A stretch of 64,000 nucleotides of DNA from Tenuifilum thalassicum (GCF_013265555.1 NZ_CP041345.1:2526581-2590580), one strand, 5' to 3'; numbered from the stretch's first letter, positions 17,328 through 27,258 are shown. Notes: generated by a model not told the origin, from the letters alone. Translations and numbers: made by a program.

Positions 17328-19142
17328 ATGAAGAAGATAATATTTTTCTCAACAATATTACTCCTAGTTAGCCACTTTGCCGCAGGGCAGGTTAAAGTTC
17401 TAGTCTGGAACGATGAGTTTGACTACAGTGGCCTCCCCAATAGCGACAAATGGGGTTACGATGTTGGAGGTGGTGGTTGGGGTAATAACGAGTTACAATA
17501 CTACACCGAATCTCGAACTGAAAACGCTAGAGTTGAAAACGGCAAGTTAATAATTGAAGCACGCAAGGAACAGTACGAAGGTAACGAGTACACTTCTGCC
17601 AGACTAGTTACCCGCCAAAAAGGCGATTGGCTCTATGGCCGAATTGAAGCTTACGCAAAACTACCATCTGGTACTGGTACATGGCCTGCCATTTGGATGC
17701 TTCCTACCGATTGGGCTTATGGGAATTGGCCCAAAAGTGGTGAGATTGATATAATGGAATACGTTGGCTACGATCCCGGAGTAGTCCACGGTAGCATTCA
17801 CACCGAAGCATACAACCATGTTTTGGGCACGCAAAAAACCGCAACATTTTCAGTTCCCGATGCCGAAATGGCCTACCACCTTTATGCTGTTGAATGGTCT
17901 GAAGAAAAAATAGATTTCTATGTTGACAACACCAAATACTTTTCTTTTAGTAATGAACATACCGATTACACAACCTGGCCATTCAACAAAGCCTTCCATC
18001 TTATTCTGAACATTGCAGTCGGCGGAAACTGGGGAGGTGTTCAGGGTGTAGATCCTAACATCTGGCCACAAAAAATGTATGTGGATTATGTTCGTGTATA
18101 CCAATACCTGAATGTCTCCGAGTTAGCGGTTTCCGGGCCCGATTTAGTCAACCCAAATCAAACCAATTTAACATTCAGCGTTCAAAATGTTGCAGACGCC
18201 TCATTTAACTGGATAGTTCCTGCCGATGCTACCATCGTTAGCGGCCAGGGAACCAACTCAATAGTGGTAAACTGGGGGACTACTCCGGGTAATGTATCGG
18301 TTCAAATTACCCATCCACAAGCTGGGGGAACATACTCCAAAGAGGTTAAAACAACCATAACTCCCACTGGCGAGAAGTTTAGCGTTCTTAATATCAAGGA
18401 GAATGGATTAATGGGTTGGGTCGGATTAGAATCCGCACCCAACACCATAACCCTTACCCAAGAGGACACCCTGCTGCGAATCGACTACCAAATCACCCAA
18501 CCCAACGACTATCCCTACATAACTTATACTTTCCCTAATCCAGTTGATATGAGTAATCATACCGTTTTTAATGTTGACATGAAAACATTTAACCAGAGCA
18601 GCTCCGTAGTTCTACGTGCCGACCTTTTTGACTCAGAAGGGCGATTGACCGATGCCTCGCCAGTTTTCAAATTCTACGCAATTGCACCCCATGGTGAGTT
18701 TCACACCTACTCCTTTGACTTCAACAATAACTGGGGCTCAAATACTCCTAGCTATGGTAGCCAAGCAAACTATAAGCAAATTGCAGGCGTACGTTTATAC
18801 ATCGACTACGGATTATATGGAAAACCTGCTAGCGACTCCCTATGGATTTCGGACTTGCTTGTGAGCAATAAGTTACTATCGGTATTTAATCAGGACAGAT
18901 GGCACTATAAACAATTGAGTATCTATCCCAACCCTTCAAAACATAGCATTAAATTAGGGATAGAAGAGCAACAAGATGAGGTTTATAGAGTTCAAATTAT
19001 AGATATATCGGGAAGCATAATCAAAGATATAAAGTGTGAGCTTTCCAAGCAAATTTCAATTTCAGATCTTCCTAATGGATTCTATGCAATTAGAGCATCT
19101 TCTAATAGAAACCTATTTGTTGGAAATTTTATAAAGCTATAG
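17328..19142 (+). CDS. GH16 endo-beta-1,3-glucanase (laminarinase-like) with T9SS sorting domain
   Basis: The product is about 604 residues from the ATG at 17328 (MKKIIFFSTILLLV); an upstream in-frame start at 17289 would add 13 polar residues before the signal peptide. The GH16 domain covers about 22-260, with the active-site motif GEIDIMEYVG: E139 as nucleophile and E144 as acid/base. A PKD-like module (about 270-345), a beta-sandwich module likely to bind carbohydrate (about 355-510) and a type A T9SS C-terminal domain (YPNPSKHSIKLG to the end) follow. The enzyme should be surface-exposed or secreted and cut beta-1,3-glucan for the SusCD importer. Its 3' end overlaps the convergent regulator gene by six bases. 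Confidence 0.93.
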   Translation: MKKIIFFSTILLLVSHFAAGQVKVLVWNDEFDYSGLPNSDKWGYDVGGGGWGNNELQYYTESRTENARVENGKLIIEARKEQYEGNEYTSARLVTRQKGDWLYGRIEAYAKLPSGTGTWPAIWMLPTDWAYGNWPKSGEIDIMEYVGYDPGVVHGSIHTEAYNHVLGTQKTATFSVPDAEMAYHLYAVEWSEEKIDFYVDNTKYFSFSNEHTDYTTWPFNKAFHLILNIAVGGNWGGVQGVDPNIWPQKMYVDYVRVYQYLNVSELAVSGPDLVNPNQTNLTFSVQNVADASFNWIVPADATIVSGQGTNSIVVNWGTTPGNVSVQITHPQAGGTYSKEVKTTITPTGEKFSVLNIKENGLMGWVGLESAPNTITLTQEDTLLRIDYQITQPNDYPYITYTFPNPVDMSNHTVFNVDMKTFNQSSSVVLRADLFDSEGRLTDASPVFKFYAIAPHGEFHTYSFDFNNNWGSNTPSYGSQANYKQIAGVRLYIDYGLYGKPASDSLWISDLLVSNKLLSVFNQDRWHYKQLSIYPNPSKHSIKLGIEEQQDEVYRVQIIDISGSIIKDIKCELSKQISISDLPNGFYAIRASSNRNLFVGNFIKL

Positions 19143-22025
19143 GTTAAGCATAAAATCCACAAGATTAGTATCGCTATCAATTTTAAGTTTTTTCCTCAGC
19201 CTATACCTGCTAATTTCAACCCCTCGGACGCTTATATTGAGTATTTGGGCAATATCCTTTGTTGTCATATTCAATCTAAGATATGCGCTTAGGCGGAGCT
19301 CATTAGGTGTTAAGTCGGGATACATCTCCTTTAACCTTTTAAGGAAATTGCCATGAACCTCATCAAAATGATACTCAAAACGTTCCCACTCATTATCCAT
19401 CTTCAAATCACTGTCGATATTTCGAATGAGCTCTAGTACCTCCTTCTGCGACACCGGATTAATCGCCTTTGAAATCACTTCCAGTCGCTGCTTTAACTTG
19501 CTAAGAAACTCATTCTTATGCGCAATGTGAAGAGCTATTGATGCAAGTTCCCTGTTTTTATGCTCAACCTGATTTTGGAGATTCTCAGCCTTTAACCGCA
19601 TGATTTCACTTTCGGCTTCAAGCACTTGTCGTTTATGTGCCTCTTCCTGAATTTTAAGCTCTATATCTTTTTGCTCTTTAATTTTTTCAGTGGCCATTCG
19701 GACTCTTCGCCTAACAAGAACTCTGACAACAATCAAACCTAAAACAAGAATTACCAGATATAAAACGAAGGCATGCCAGCTTAAATACCAAGGGATTAGC
19801 ACTTGGATTGATAATGGGTCTGAGTAGTAAATCCTTCCCATGGCATCCTTAGCCTGAACTTTAAGCTCGTAATTGCCATAGGGTAGACGATTAAAATCTA
19901 TTACCGGTTGCTCTGTCCAATCGGTCCATCCGTTAGAATAACCTTTTACTAAAAATCTAAAAGAGATGGTGCCAGCACTATAAACCGGTGCTGCAACCTC
20001 AACCCTGATAGAGTTTTCGCTGAAAGGAATTTCAATCCGCTTTGTACTGGCAACGCTATAGTCATTAAAGACCAGCCGATTTTTTTTTCCAAGAGTCGAG
20101 ACTGACTTTATCAAGCAATTGCGCTGTTTTGAATCTGGAGTGCTACTAAACTGGCTATTGTAACAGGCCAAGCCATCCTCGGTGCCAACAAATACTAATC
20201 CCGAATTATCAACATAAATGTTCTCAAAAGATGAAACAAACGACCTCCCAAACCTGTTTAGGGGTGTTGCTTCGGCAACCCTTGTTCCATCCTCGTTTCG
20301 TTTTAGCTTAAGCACCTCATCGAACCTAACAACCCAAATATTTCCTTTGCTATCCTCCACCATGCGCCGAATCCCAGTTACATCACCTATTATTGAGTTA
20401 AGTTCATGGTACGGCTCCATTTTATCGGTCAATGAATTATACCGATAAATGCCTTTTAGCGTTAGAAAAAGAATTTGGTTTCCAACCCTTTCAACATTAA
20501 CTCCAATTCTTTCAGGGAATCCTCGTGTATCGTCATAGAGTGAAACAAACCTGGCGCTATCTTTCTGCTGATTTAGAATGATTTTAAAGACTCCCTTATA
20601 CCCATGTGCAACCCAAATGCTCTCGTTATCATCTTCGGCAATAATTCTTGACGATTCGTTAAAACCCGCAATCATTCTATCATGCTTCCACTCACCATTG
20701 CTAAATTCGTAGAGATGCATTCCGTTATACTTCCCTACAATCAGCTTATTAGGATAATTTCGCAGAGGTAGGAAACACCAGGAGCCTTCAACTGATGAAA
20801 TTTGCGATACGTTAAGATTTTTATCGATGACAAAAGTCCCAAAATTATGACCACAGTATAGCTTCCCTCTGCTCTCAAATAGCGACCAAACCTGACCTTT
20901 GGTTTGAGGTAATAACCTGAAGGGCTTTCCCTCATCAAAACTGCTCCTAAGGGGCCAATCGGCATAGTAAAGCCCCTGATTTGTTCCAACAAATATTTTG
21001 TTTGCAAAAATGATTGAAGCATACACCACTCCTTCGAGCCCTAGACCCTCGCCAATAAATCCTAAGGAAGAATTAAGTTCAACATAATCGATACCCTTAT
21101 CCAGGCCAAGCCATAAGTTGTTATCGGCATCAACAAAAGTGCTAAGAACCGTATTGTTTTGCAAACCCAATGATTTATTAATAAACCTAACAAGGTTTCC
21201 CTGCTCATCGGTTATAACCAAACCATTCTGAATGGTTCCAAAGGCAATATACCCACCTTTAATTTGTGCTGCGGAAAATATTTGATACTGCTTTAAAAAC
21301 TCATTGGCCTTGCCTCTCCAAGGCATAAACTTTTCACCGTCGTATACCCATACACCATGGTTTATAGTTGCAAAAAAGGTATTCCCATTTGTCAGCTTAA
21401 AACTTGCCCATATCTGCTTTCCGTTGAAGACACCCTTATCGTCGTAAGGATAAAATTCACCTTCCCGGAATCGATAAATTGAACCATCTTTAGATTGGAC
21501 ATAAAACGCAGTATCAATTATAAAGGAGAACTGTAAGGCCTCAGGAGCCTTGTAGGAGTTTACCTTTCCATTATTAAGAACGATGACGTGAGTAAAGGTT
21601 TGGAAAACAATTGAAGAACCAATGCGGTAAATGCGCCATGCCTCATCAAAATTCTTATCCAACTCAGAAATATTGGGCGTTAACGTATTGTAAACCAAAT
21701 CCTGTTTTGCGTCGTATGTAAAATACCCTATCTCCTCAAATGCTCCCACATAAATGGTATCGCCACTGCACAAAACACTCCTTACCAGCTGTTCCTTAGG
21801 CAATTGAAAGAGATTCCACCTTTGACCATCGAACCGAAGCACCCCCCTGTTATTTGCAATGTATATAAATCCTCTCTTATCCTGATCAATAGACCAGTTC
21901 TGGGTTCCACCACCATATTCCGACTTTTGAAAATGCTTGATAACAGGTAATCCAACTGTATTTATCTGCGAGTGAAGTTCTAAGCCTAAGAATGCAAATA
22001 CGATGAAAGCAAATCTTCTCATCAA
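19137..22025 (-). CDS. Propeller/Y_Y_Y sensor with LuxR-type HTH, likely PUL regulator (no kinase)
   Basis: The protein has 962 residues. Order: signal peptide (1-19), periplasmic two-bladed-array beta-propeller built of Reg_prop-type repeats (about 30-650, such as DADNNLWLGLDKG and EDSKGNIWVVRFDE), a Y_Y_Y domain (about 660-740, with LPYGNYELKVQAKD), one membrane helix (about 745-768), a long coiled coil (about 775-850) and a LuxR/GerE-like HTH (about 890-955, TPNELRLSAYLRLNMTTKDIAQILNIS). No histidine kinase, ATPase or receiver is present, so it differs from classical hybrid two-component systems: ligand sensing would be passed straight to a DNA-binding tail, perhaps by dimerisation. Its position tail-to-tail with the GH16 gene suggests it senses glucan fragments and controls this locus. 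Confidence 0.85.
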   Translation of the reverse strand: MMRRFAFIVFAFLGLELHSQINTVGLPVIKHFQKSEYGGGTQNWSIDQDKRGFIYIANNRGVLRFDGQRWNLFQLPKEQLVRSVLCSGDTIYVGAFEEIGYFTYDAKQDLVYNTLTPNISELDKNFDEAWRIYRIGSSIVFQTFTHVIVLNNGKVNSYKAPEALQFSFIIDTAFYVQSKDGSIYRFREGEFYPYDDKGVFNGKQIWASFKLTNGNTFFATINHGVWVYDGEKFMPWRGKANEFLKQYQIFSAAQIKGGYIAFGTIQNGLVITDEQGNLVRFINKSLGLQNNTVLSTFVDADNNLWLGLDKGIDYVELNSSLGFIGEGLGLEGVVYASIIFANKIFVGTNQGLYYADWPLRSSFDEGKPFRLLPQTKGQVWSLFESRGKLYCGHNFGTFVIDKNLNVSQISSVEGSWCFLPLRNYPNKLIVGKYNGMHLYEFSNGEWKHDRMIAGFNESSRIIAEDDNESIWVAHGYKGVFKIILNQQKDSARFVSLYDDTRGFPERIGVNVERVGNQILFLTLKGIYRYNSLTDKMEPYHELNSIIGDVTGIRRMVEDSKGNIWVVRFDEVLKLKRNEDGTRVAEATPLNRFGRSFVSSFENIYVDNSGLVFVGTEDGLACYNSQFSSTPDSKQRNCLIKSVSTLGKKNRLVFNDYSVASTKRIEIPFSENSIRVEVAAPVYSAGTISFRFLVKGYSNGWTDWTEQPVIDFNRLPYGNYELKVQAKDAMGRIYYSDPLSIQVLIPWYLSWHAFVLYLVILVLGLIVVRVLVRRRVRMATEKIKEQKDIELKIQEEAHKRQVLEAESEIMRLKAENLQNQVEHKNRELASIALHIAHKNEFLSKLKQRLEVISKAINPVSQKEVLELIRNIDSDLKMDNEWERFEYHFDEVHGNFLKRLKEMYPDLTPNELRLSAYLRLNMTTKDIAQILNISVRGVEISRYRLRKKLKIDSDTNLVDFMLNL

Positions 22026-22195
22026 TCCTATTATTTAAAAATCGGATTAATTTATGAATTTTAAACGGCAATATCAAAAACTTAATAGTTTCCCGTTACT
22101 TTAAACTCAAATCTACCTGTAACACAAAACAATCGATTTCGGTAATCAAGCCGTCAATTAACGTGAATTAACAGGAAACAATCATTTAAAAAGGG

Positions 22196-22203
22196 TAAAT
22201 TTG
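22196..22203 (+). promoter_or_regulatory. Possible -7 promoter element for gpmI
   Basis: TAAATTTG matches the Bacteroidota -7 consensus TAnnTTTG exactly, 93 bases before the gpmI start. No good -33 partner is seen at the usual 19-21 base spacing, so this is a weak call. The rest of 22026-22295, between the divergent regulator gene and gpmI, shows no gene. Confidence 0.3.
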
Positions 22204-22295
22204 TGCTTTATATGGCTAAACAATAGCTAGTTTAGAATGTTATTGTAGCATATTAACGATAAAAAAATCATAACTAATCTTAAGTAATTCAAAGT

Positions 22296-23819
22296 ATGAC
22301 AAAGAGTAAGGTTTTATTGATGATTCTCGACGGATGGGGAAAAGGGAAACAGGATAAATCGGATGTTATTTTCAGTACTCCAACCCCAAATATCGATGCG
22401 CTAACGGCCAAGTACCCCAACTCGGAACTTCTTACCTGTGGTGAAAATGTGGGCTTACCCGAAGGACAAATGGGGAACTCAGAGGTTGGGCACCTAAATA
22501 TTGGTGCTGGTCGTATTGTTTATCAGGACTTAGTCCGCATAAACAAGGATATCAAGGAAGGCCGATTTGGCCAAATGCCTGTTTTGGTTAATGCTTTGAA
22601 CTACGCCAAGCAAAACAACAAAGCCGTGCATTTTATCGGTTTAGTTTCCGATGGTGGAGTGCACTCCCTCGACAAGCATCTTTACAAGCTATGTGACATC
22701 ACTAAAGATTACGGTTTAGACAAAGTATACATCCACGCGCTAACCGATGGCCGTGATACCGACCCACAAAGTGGACTCGGTTTTATTAAAAACCTTGAAG
22801 AGCACCTTAAGTCCAGCAATGGAATAATAGCCTCTTTGGTTGGACGTTACTACACCATGGACCGCGACAAACGTTGGGAGAGGATTAAGGAAGGATACGA
22901 CCTAATGGTTCACGGCAAAGGCAAACCCACTACCAACATGGTTAAAGCCATTGAGGAATCGTATGCCGAAGGCGTAACCGATGAGTTTATCAAACCTATC
23001 GTTAGAGTTGATGCCGACGGAAAGCCTGTTGGTGTTATTCGCGAAGGCGATGTGGTAATCTGCTTTAACTTTAGAACCGACCGCTTACGCGAAATCACTA
23101 TTGCGCTCAGCCAAAAAGATATGCCAGAATTTGGCATGCAAACACTTCCGTTACATTACGTAACCATGACCCGCTACGACGATACCTTTAAGAACGTTAA
23201 TGTAATATACGAAAAAGACAACCTAGTTAACACGTTAGGCGAGGTAGTTAGCAATAATGGACTGAAGCAACTCCGAATTGCTGAAACAGAAAAGTACGCT
23301 CACGTAACCTTCTTCTTTTCTGGTGGTAGGGAACAAGAGTTTCCTGGTGAAAGCAGGATCCTAATCCCATCTCCAAAAGTTGCAACCTACGACCTTCAGC
23401 CCGAGATGAGCGCGCCTTTAGTAAAAGATGCAATTGTTGCTGAACTTCACAAAAAAACTCACGACTTCATCTGCTTAAACTTTGCCAATGGCGATATGGT
23501 TGGACACACAGGAGTGTACAGCGCCATCCAGAAAGCAGTACAAACTGTTGATACTTGCGTTGGCGAGGTGGTTGATGCAGCAACAGCAAATGGTTACGAA
23601 GTAGTTATCATTGCCGACCATGGTAATGCCGACTATGCCCTCAACCCCGATGGCTCTCCAAACACAGCCCACTCGCTAAACCCAGTACCCATCATTCTTG
23701 TTTCGGATAGGTATAAGCAGGTTGAAAAGGGAATCCTTGCCGATGTGGCACCTACAATACTAGATATGATGGGACTACCCATCCCTCAAGAAATGACTGG
23801 CAAAGTTCTTTGCAAATAA
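22296..23819 (+). CDS. gpmI: 2,3-bisphosphoglycerate-independent phosphoglycerate mutase
   Basis: The protein has 507 residues, full length for the family. It interconverts 3- and 2-phosphoglycerate in glycolysis, using two Mn ions and a phosphoserine. Visible motifs: [10 protein letters not shown] (first metal aspartate), the catalytic serine in [14 protein letters not shown] (S62), [23 protein letters not shown], and the C-terminal metal motifs [11 protein letters not shown] and [10 protein letters not shown]. It begins a probable three-gene unit: the DUF3109 gene starts 16 bases after it and the M20 gene 17 bases after that. The assignment is firm. Confidence 0.97.
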   Translation: MTKSKVLLMILDGWGKGKQDKSDVIFSTPTPNIDALTAKYPNSELLTCGENVGLPEGQMGNSEVGHLNIGAGRIVYQDLVRINKDIKEGRFGQMPVLVNALNYAKQNNKAVHFIGLVSDGGVHSLDKHLYKLCDITKDYGLDKVYIHALTDGRDTDPQSGLGFIKNLEEHLKSSNGIIASLVGRYYTMDRDKRWERIKEGYDLMVHGKGKPTTNMVKAIEESYAEGVTDEFIKPIVRVDADGKPVGVIREGDVVICFNFRTDRLREITIALSQKDMPEFGMQTLPLHYVTMTRYDDTFKNVNVIYEKDNLVNTLGEVVSNNGLKQLRIAETEKYAHVTFFFSGGREQEFPGESRILIPSPKVATYDLQPEMSAPLVKDAIVAELHKKTHDFICLNFANGDMVGHTGVYSAIQKAVQTVDTCVGEVVDAATANGYEVVIIADHGNADYALNPDGSPNTAHSLNPVPIILVSDRYKQVEKGILADVAPTILDMMGLPIPQEMTGKVLCK

Positions 23820-23835
23820 TAAGCACCAATAATTT

Positions 23836-24420
23836 ATGATGATAGAAATTGACAACAAGGTGGTTAGCAGCGAAATTTTTGAAAAGAAATTTTGCTGCGA
23901 CCTGCCTAGTTGTATGGGCATGTGCTGCGTTTATGGCGATTCTGGAGCGCCATTAACACCAGACGAAGCCATTACCCTTGAGAAAATACTTGAACAGGTT
24001 AAACCCTACATGACCTCTGAAGGCATTTCTGCCGTAAACGAACAGGGAGTTGCAATAACCGACACCGATGGTGACCTAGTAACCCCCTTAATTGATGGTA
24101 AAGAATGTGTGTTCACCATTTTTGAAAACGGCATTGCCACCTGTGCCATTGAAAAGGCTTGGAACGATGGTAAAATTGATTTCCGAAAGCCAATTTCGTG
24201 CCACCTTTATCCAATTAGAGCAAAAGAGTACTCCACCTTTACTGCTATCAACTACAACCAGTGGGACATCTGCAAACCTGCCAGAGATCTAGGAAACAAA
24301 CTAGGAATCCCAGTCTATAAGTTTCTCAAGGATGCTCTCATTCGTGCCTATGGCGAAGAGTTCTACCATCAGCTAGAAGAGGCTGAAAAATTGCTATCTT
24401 TACAATCAAACGAAAAATAA
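23836..24420 (+). CDS. DUF3109 family cysteine-rich protein
   Basis: The protein has 194 residues and belongs to DUF3109, a cysteine-rich family of unknown function. The cysteine pattern is clear: FCCDLPSCMGMCC near residues 18-30, further single cysteines in GKECVF, ATCAIEKAW, SCHLYPIR and DICKPARD. The spacing suggests a bound metal or Fe-S cluster, but this is inference. No signal peptide or membrane segment is seen, so it is probably cytoplasmic. It is tightly packed between gpmI (16 bases) and the M20 peptidase (17 bases). Confidence 0.85.
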   Translation: MMIEIDNKVVSSEIFEKKFCCDLPSCMGMCCVYGDSGAPLTPDEAITLEKILEQVKPYMTSEGISAVNEQGVAITDTDGDLVTPLIDGKECVFTIFENGIATCAIEKAWNDGKIDFRKPISCHLYPIRAKEYSTFTAINYNQWDICKPARDLGNKLGIPVYKFLKDALIRAYGEEFYHQLEEAEKLLSLQSNEK

Positions 24421-24437
24421 CTCTAAAATCAAACGCT

Positions 24438-25808
24438 ATGGATAATATCAAAGCCTACATCGAGGAGAATAAGGAACGCTTTCTCGACGAGCTTTTTGGG
24501 CTGCTTCGAATTCCTTCAATCAGCTCAATTTCTGAACACAAACCCGACATGGTAAAAGCAGCTGAGTATTGGCGCGACACCCTACTAAAAGCAGGTGCCG
24601 ACAAGGCCGAAGTTATGCCCACACCTGGGAACCCAGTTGTTTACGGGGAAAAGATCACCGATCCTAAACTACCAACAGTTCTTGTGTATGCCCATTACGA
24701 TGTAATGCCAGTAGACCCAATTGAGCTTTGGAAATCTAATCCTTTTGAGCCAGAAATCCGCGATGGCAAAATCTATTGCCGTGGAGCAGACGACGATAAA
24801 GGGCAAGGCTTTATGCATGCCAAAGCTTTTGAGCTTATGGTTAAGACCAACAGCCTACCCTGCAATGTTAAATTCATGATTGAGGGCGAAGAAGAAATTG
24901 GGTCACCCAACCTTGGCAAATGGTGCCAGGAAAACAAGGAGATGCTTAAGGCCGATATCATTCTTGTTTCTGACACATCGATGATTGGTAAGGATGTTCC
25001 ATCAATCACTACTGGCCTTAGAGGTTTAGCCTATGTTGAGGTTGAGGTTACAGGACCTAATAAAGACCTACACTCCGGACTATTTGGCGGCGCGGTAGCA
25101 AACCCAGCAAACATACTTGCTAAAATGATTGCTTCGCTTCACGACGAAAACAATCGTGTTACCATCCCTGGCTTTTACGATGATGTTCTGGAGGTAGCCC
25201 CCGAAGAGCGTGCCGAAATGGCTCGTGCACCATTTGACTTAGAAGAATATAAGAAATCACTTGACATTGATGATGTGCATGGCGAGGCTGGCTACACAAC
25301 AATGGAACGAACAGGTATTCGTCCAACCCTTGATGTGAACGGAATATGGGGAGGTTACATTGGCGAAGGTGCAAAAACCGTATTACCATCAAAGGCTTAC
25401 GCCAAAATATCTATGCGTCTTGTTCCTAATCAAGATCACGAGAAGATTGCCCAGCTCTTTAAAAAACATTTTGAATCCATTGCACCAAAATCTGTTAAAG
25501 TTAACGTAACCATTCACCATGGCGGGCAAGGATATGTTGCACCAACAAACACACCTGCTTATCAGGCAGCTAGCAAAGCAGTTGAAGATGTATTTGGAAT
25601 CAAACCCGTACCATTCCGTAGTGGCGGCAGCATTCCTATCATTAGCACTTTTGAGCAAGTGCTTGGCATCAAATCTATTCTGTTGGGATTTGGTCTCGAA
25701 TCAGATGCCATCCATTCTCCTAACGAAAACTACCCATTAGAACAGTTTTTTAGAGGCATTGAAACCATTCCTCGATTCTACAAGTACTTTAGCGATAGCA
25801 AAAAATAG
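24438..25808 (+). CDS. M20 family dipeptidase / metallopeptidase
   Basis: The protein has 456 residues and matches the M20 family (PepV/CNDP-like branch). Metal and catalytic signatures are visible: VYAHYDVMPVD (metal histidine and catalytic aspartate), YCRGADDDKGQG, and EGEEEIGSPN with the catalytic/metal glutamates. An inserted dimerisation domain occupies about 195-330, including the conserved DLHSGLFGGAVANP, and the C-terminal IHSPNENYPLEQF holds the last metal histidine. It is cytoplasmic, hydrolyses dipeptides or small amide substrates, and lies last in the gpmI-DUF3109-M20 unit. A strong terminator follows its stop by 11 bases. The exact substrate is unknown. Confidence 0.93.
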   Translation: MDNIKAYIEENKERFLDELFGLLRIPSISSISEHKPDMVKAAEYWRDTLLKAGADKAEVMPTPGNPVVYGEKITDPKLPTVLVYAHYDVMPVDPIELWKSNPFEPEIRDGKIYCRGADDDKGQGFMHAKAFELMVKTNSLPCNVKFMIEGEEEIGSPNLGKWCQENKEMLKADIILVSDTSMIGKDVPSITTGLRGLAYVEVEVTGPNKDLHSGLFGGAVANPANILAKMIASLHDENNRVTIPGFYDDVLEVAPEERAEMARAPFDLEEYKKSLDIDDVHGEAGYTTMERTGIRPTLDVNGIWGGYIGEGAKTVLPSKAYAKISMRLVPNQDHEKIAQLFKKHFESIAPKSVKVNVTIHHGGQGYVAPTNTPAYQAASKAVEDVFGIKPVPFRSGGSIPIISTFEQVLGIKSILLGFGLESDAIHSPNENYPLEQFFRGIETIPRFYKYFSDSKK

Positions 25809-25819
25809 TAAATAATCTT

Positions 25820-25844
25820 GGGGAGCAAATTGCTCCCCATTTTT
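25820..25844 (+). terminator. Rho-independent terminator after the M20 peptidase gene
   Basis: GGGGAGC and GCTCCCC form a 7-bp G+C-rich stem around AAATT, followed by ATTTTT. It lies 11 bases beyond the M20 stop and should end the gpmI-DUF3109-M20 transcript. Confidence 0.9.
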
Positions 25845-26037
25845 CTATTAAGAAGCCAGATTTCTTTTCAACTCCTAGGAATAAACATTCATTTTCACCA
25901 AAACCTCACTATTTAAAAGCATTTCAGCAAATCCTCATTTAACACAAAACATTCTTTTTTGTTAAAAAATTTATTTTGGTTAAAATAAGTAGTAACTTTA
26001 CTTAAAGGATTTTATCAACTTTTAATTTTTATCAGCT

Positions 26038-26541
26038 ATGAAAAAAGCACTAAGCATTTTCATTCTAACTATTGTTGTTTTCTCAATTTTATCGTGCAAT
26101 CAGGAAACAAAAGATAAGCTTGCAAAAGAAGATAAAAAGGCACAAGAATCAATAAAAAAATGGATTGAGAATAGAGCCGATGAATACCCATACTACACGC
26201 CATTAGAATTTGGCGAGCTTACACCTCGTTATAGATTCAATAGCAGAACTCACAGTATTGCAACTGCAATAGAAAAGGAAAACAACGCAGAACAACCCGA
26301 CATTAAAAAGTTAGATAGCCTAAAAAACATGCTTAAAACCAATAAGGAAGATTTTCTTGGCTATACAATCACCCATAGGTTTACCACAAAGGGAATCGAC
26401 GGGCAAATTACAACCCACGAAAAACTATTCTTTATCGATGGCGAATATAGAGTGATTACCGTTCTTAATGTTGACGCTTGGGATTTAATCATGGATAAGG
26501 AGCTGTTTTTCAAGCCCGAATCGCCTGATTCTGTTCAATAA
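26038..26541 (+). CDS. Putative lipoprotein, function unknown
   Basis: The protein has 167 residues with a lipoprotein signal (MKKALSIFILTIVVFSILSC, cysteine 20). The mature part is very rich in lysine and glutamate at first (about 21-50), then a mixed alpha/beta region with DFLGYTITHRFTTKG and FFIDGEYRVITVLNVD, reminiscent of small periplasmic cystatin- or NTF2-like folds, though I recognise no family. It stands alone, with a terminator upstream and the convergent tRNA-Phe terminator touching its stop codon. No promoter could be placed with confidence in the A+T-rich leader. Confidence 0.75.
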   Translation: MKKALSIFILTIVVFSILSCNQETKDKLAKEDKKAQESIKKWIENRADEYPYYTPLEFGELTPRYRFNSRTHSIATAIEKENNAEQPDIKKLDSLKNMLKTNKEDFLGYTITHRFTTKGIDGQITTHEKLFFIDGEYRVITVLNVDAWDLIMDKELFFKPESPDSVQ

Positions 26542-26567
26542 AAAAGCCCCCTTTTTTTTGGGGGGCT
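26541..26567 (-). terminator. Terminator of the tRNA-Phe gene
   Basis: Read on the minus strand, AGCCCCC and GGGGGCT form a 7-bp stem (plus one extra C) around an A-rich loop, followed by TTTTTATT. It begins two bases after the tRNA discriminator base. On the plus strand there is no T-tract after the hairpin, so it should work one way only. It abuts the stop codon of the convergent lipoprotein gene. Confidence 0.8.
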
Positions 26568-26568
26568 G

Positions 26569-26641
26569 TGGTGCCACGTGGAATCGAACCACGGACACAA
26601 GGATTTTCAGTCCTTTGCTCTACCAACTGAGCTATGGCACC
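26569..26641 (-). tRNA. tRNA-Phe (anticodon GAA)
   Basis: The minus strand reads GGTGCCA TAGCTCAGTTGG..., a complete cloverleaf of 73 bases. The acceptor arm is GGTGCCA/TGGCACC, the D arm contains AGCTCAGTTGGTAGAGC, the anticodon stem-loop is AGGACTGAAAATCCT with GAA as anticodon, and the T arm is CGTGG-TTCGATT-CCACG. The discriminator base is A and the CCA tail is not encoded, so it must be added after transcription. No integrase or att duplication is seen beside it. Confidence 0.97.
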
Positions 26642-26912
26642 ATCGCTCAATTGCGGTGCAAATATATATGCATTTTTTTATTCTTACAAGGCATTATAAT
26701 AATTTTTTCTCGCTTTTTTTCTACGCAGCTAATACTCAACGCATTTTATTTGTTCATTTTTTTCAGTCGAGATTGCTGCCTAAACAATTCACATAAGTTT
26801 ATAGCTTATTTTTCCTGCTATTTTCTTTTTTGGGGAGAACATGACATTGATATTTTCACAAACTCTCAACATCAAAATCATTCAAAATGTCAATAAAAAA
26901 AGCATTTAAAAC
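26642..26912. other. Gene-free A+T-rich spacer upstream of the peptide operon
   Basis: No gene, repeat or clear hairpin is seen here. Short frames on the plus strand overlap the tRNA and look spurious. The tRNA-Phe promoter should lie in the first part (reading leftward). Confidence 0.5.
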
Positions 26913-26944
26913 TTGACTTTCTTGCATAAATAATGTTAAATTTG
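26913..26944 (+). promoter_or_regulatory. Bacteroidota-type promoter of the cysteine-peptide operon
   Basis: TTG (26913-26915) is followed after 21 bases by TAAATTTG (26937-26944), an exact match to the -7 consensus TAnnTTTG with near-ideal spacing. Transcription would start near 26950, leaving a leader of about 90 bases before the ATG at 27043. Confidence 0.6.
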
Positions 26945-27042
26945 TTAGCATTAATATTAATCACAAGCAACTTTTTTATCATTCACACTTATACTGAGGA
27001 TCATATTGTTTAACTAGTTTATTACACTTAAAACTAAATGCT

Positions 27043-27258
27043 ATGAAAAGGAAAAGTCTCTTTTTTACAACTGTTGCTCTACTAGCAATAGTATTATCAA
27101 GTGCTTCAAGGCCAAAACAAGTAAATGCAAACATGCCTATTGACCCTTTTTGTCCATCGGTTTGCATGAAAAATGGCAAGTACTGCTTCTGTTATAGAGA
27201 AATTCCAAACACAAAGCCTGCAGGTAAAACATCAACACGACCATCAGACAGAAGATAA
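27043..27258 (+). CDS. Small exported four-cysteine peptide (NVEALA-like precursor)
   Basis: The precursor has 71 residues. Residues 1-29 form a signal peptide with a possible cleavage after VNA, leaving a mature peptide of about 42 residues with four clustered cysteines, FCPSVCMKNGKYCFC (C37, C41, C48, C50), and a basic, proline/threonine-rich tail. Size, layout and the gene pair downstream resemble NVEALA-type small exported peptides of Bacteroidota, which often sit beside six-bladed propeller lipoproteins, but the NVEALA motif itself is not present. The function is unknown. The cysteines could form two disulfides or bind metal. It starts a probable three-gene operon; the propeller gene begins 64 bases later. 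Confidence 0.7.
   Translation: MKRKSLFFTTVALLAIVLSSASRPKQVNANMPIDPFCPSVCMKNGKYCFCYREIPNTKPAGKTSTRPSDRR

Noticed and set aside
26569-26641. tRNA-Phe as an integration site
   Set aside because: No integrase gene, no duplicated tRNA 3' end and no composition change beside it.
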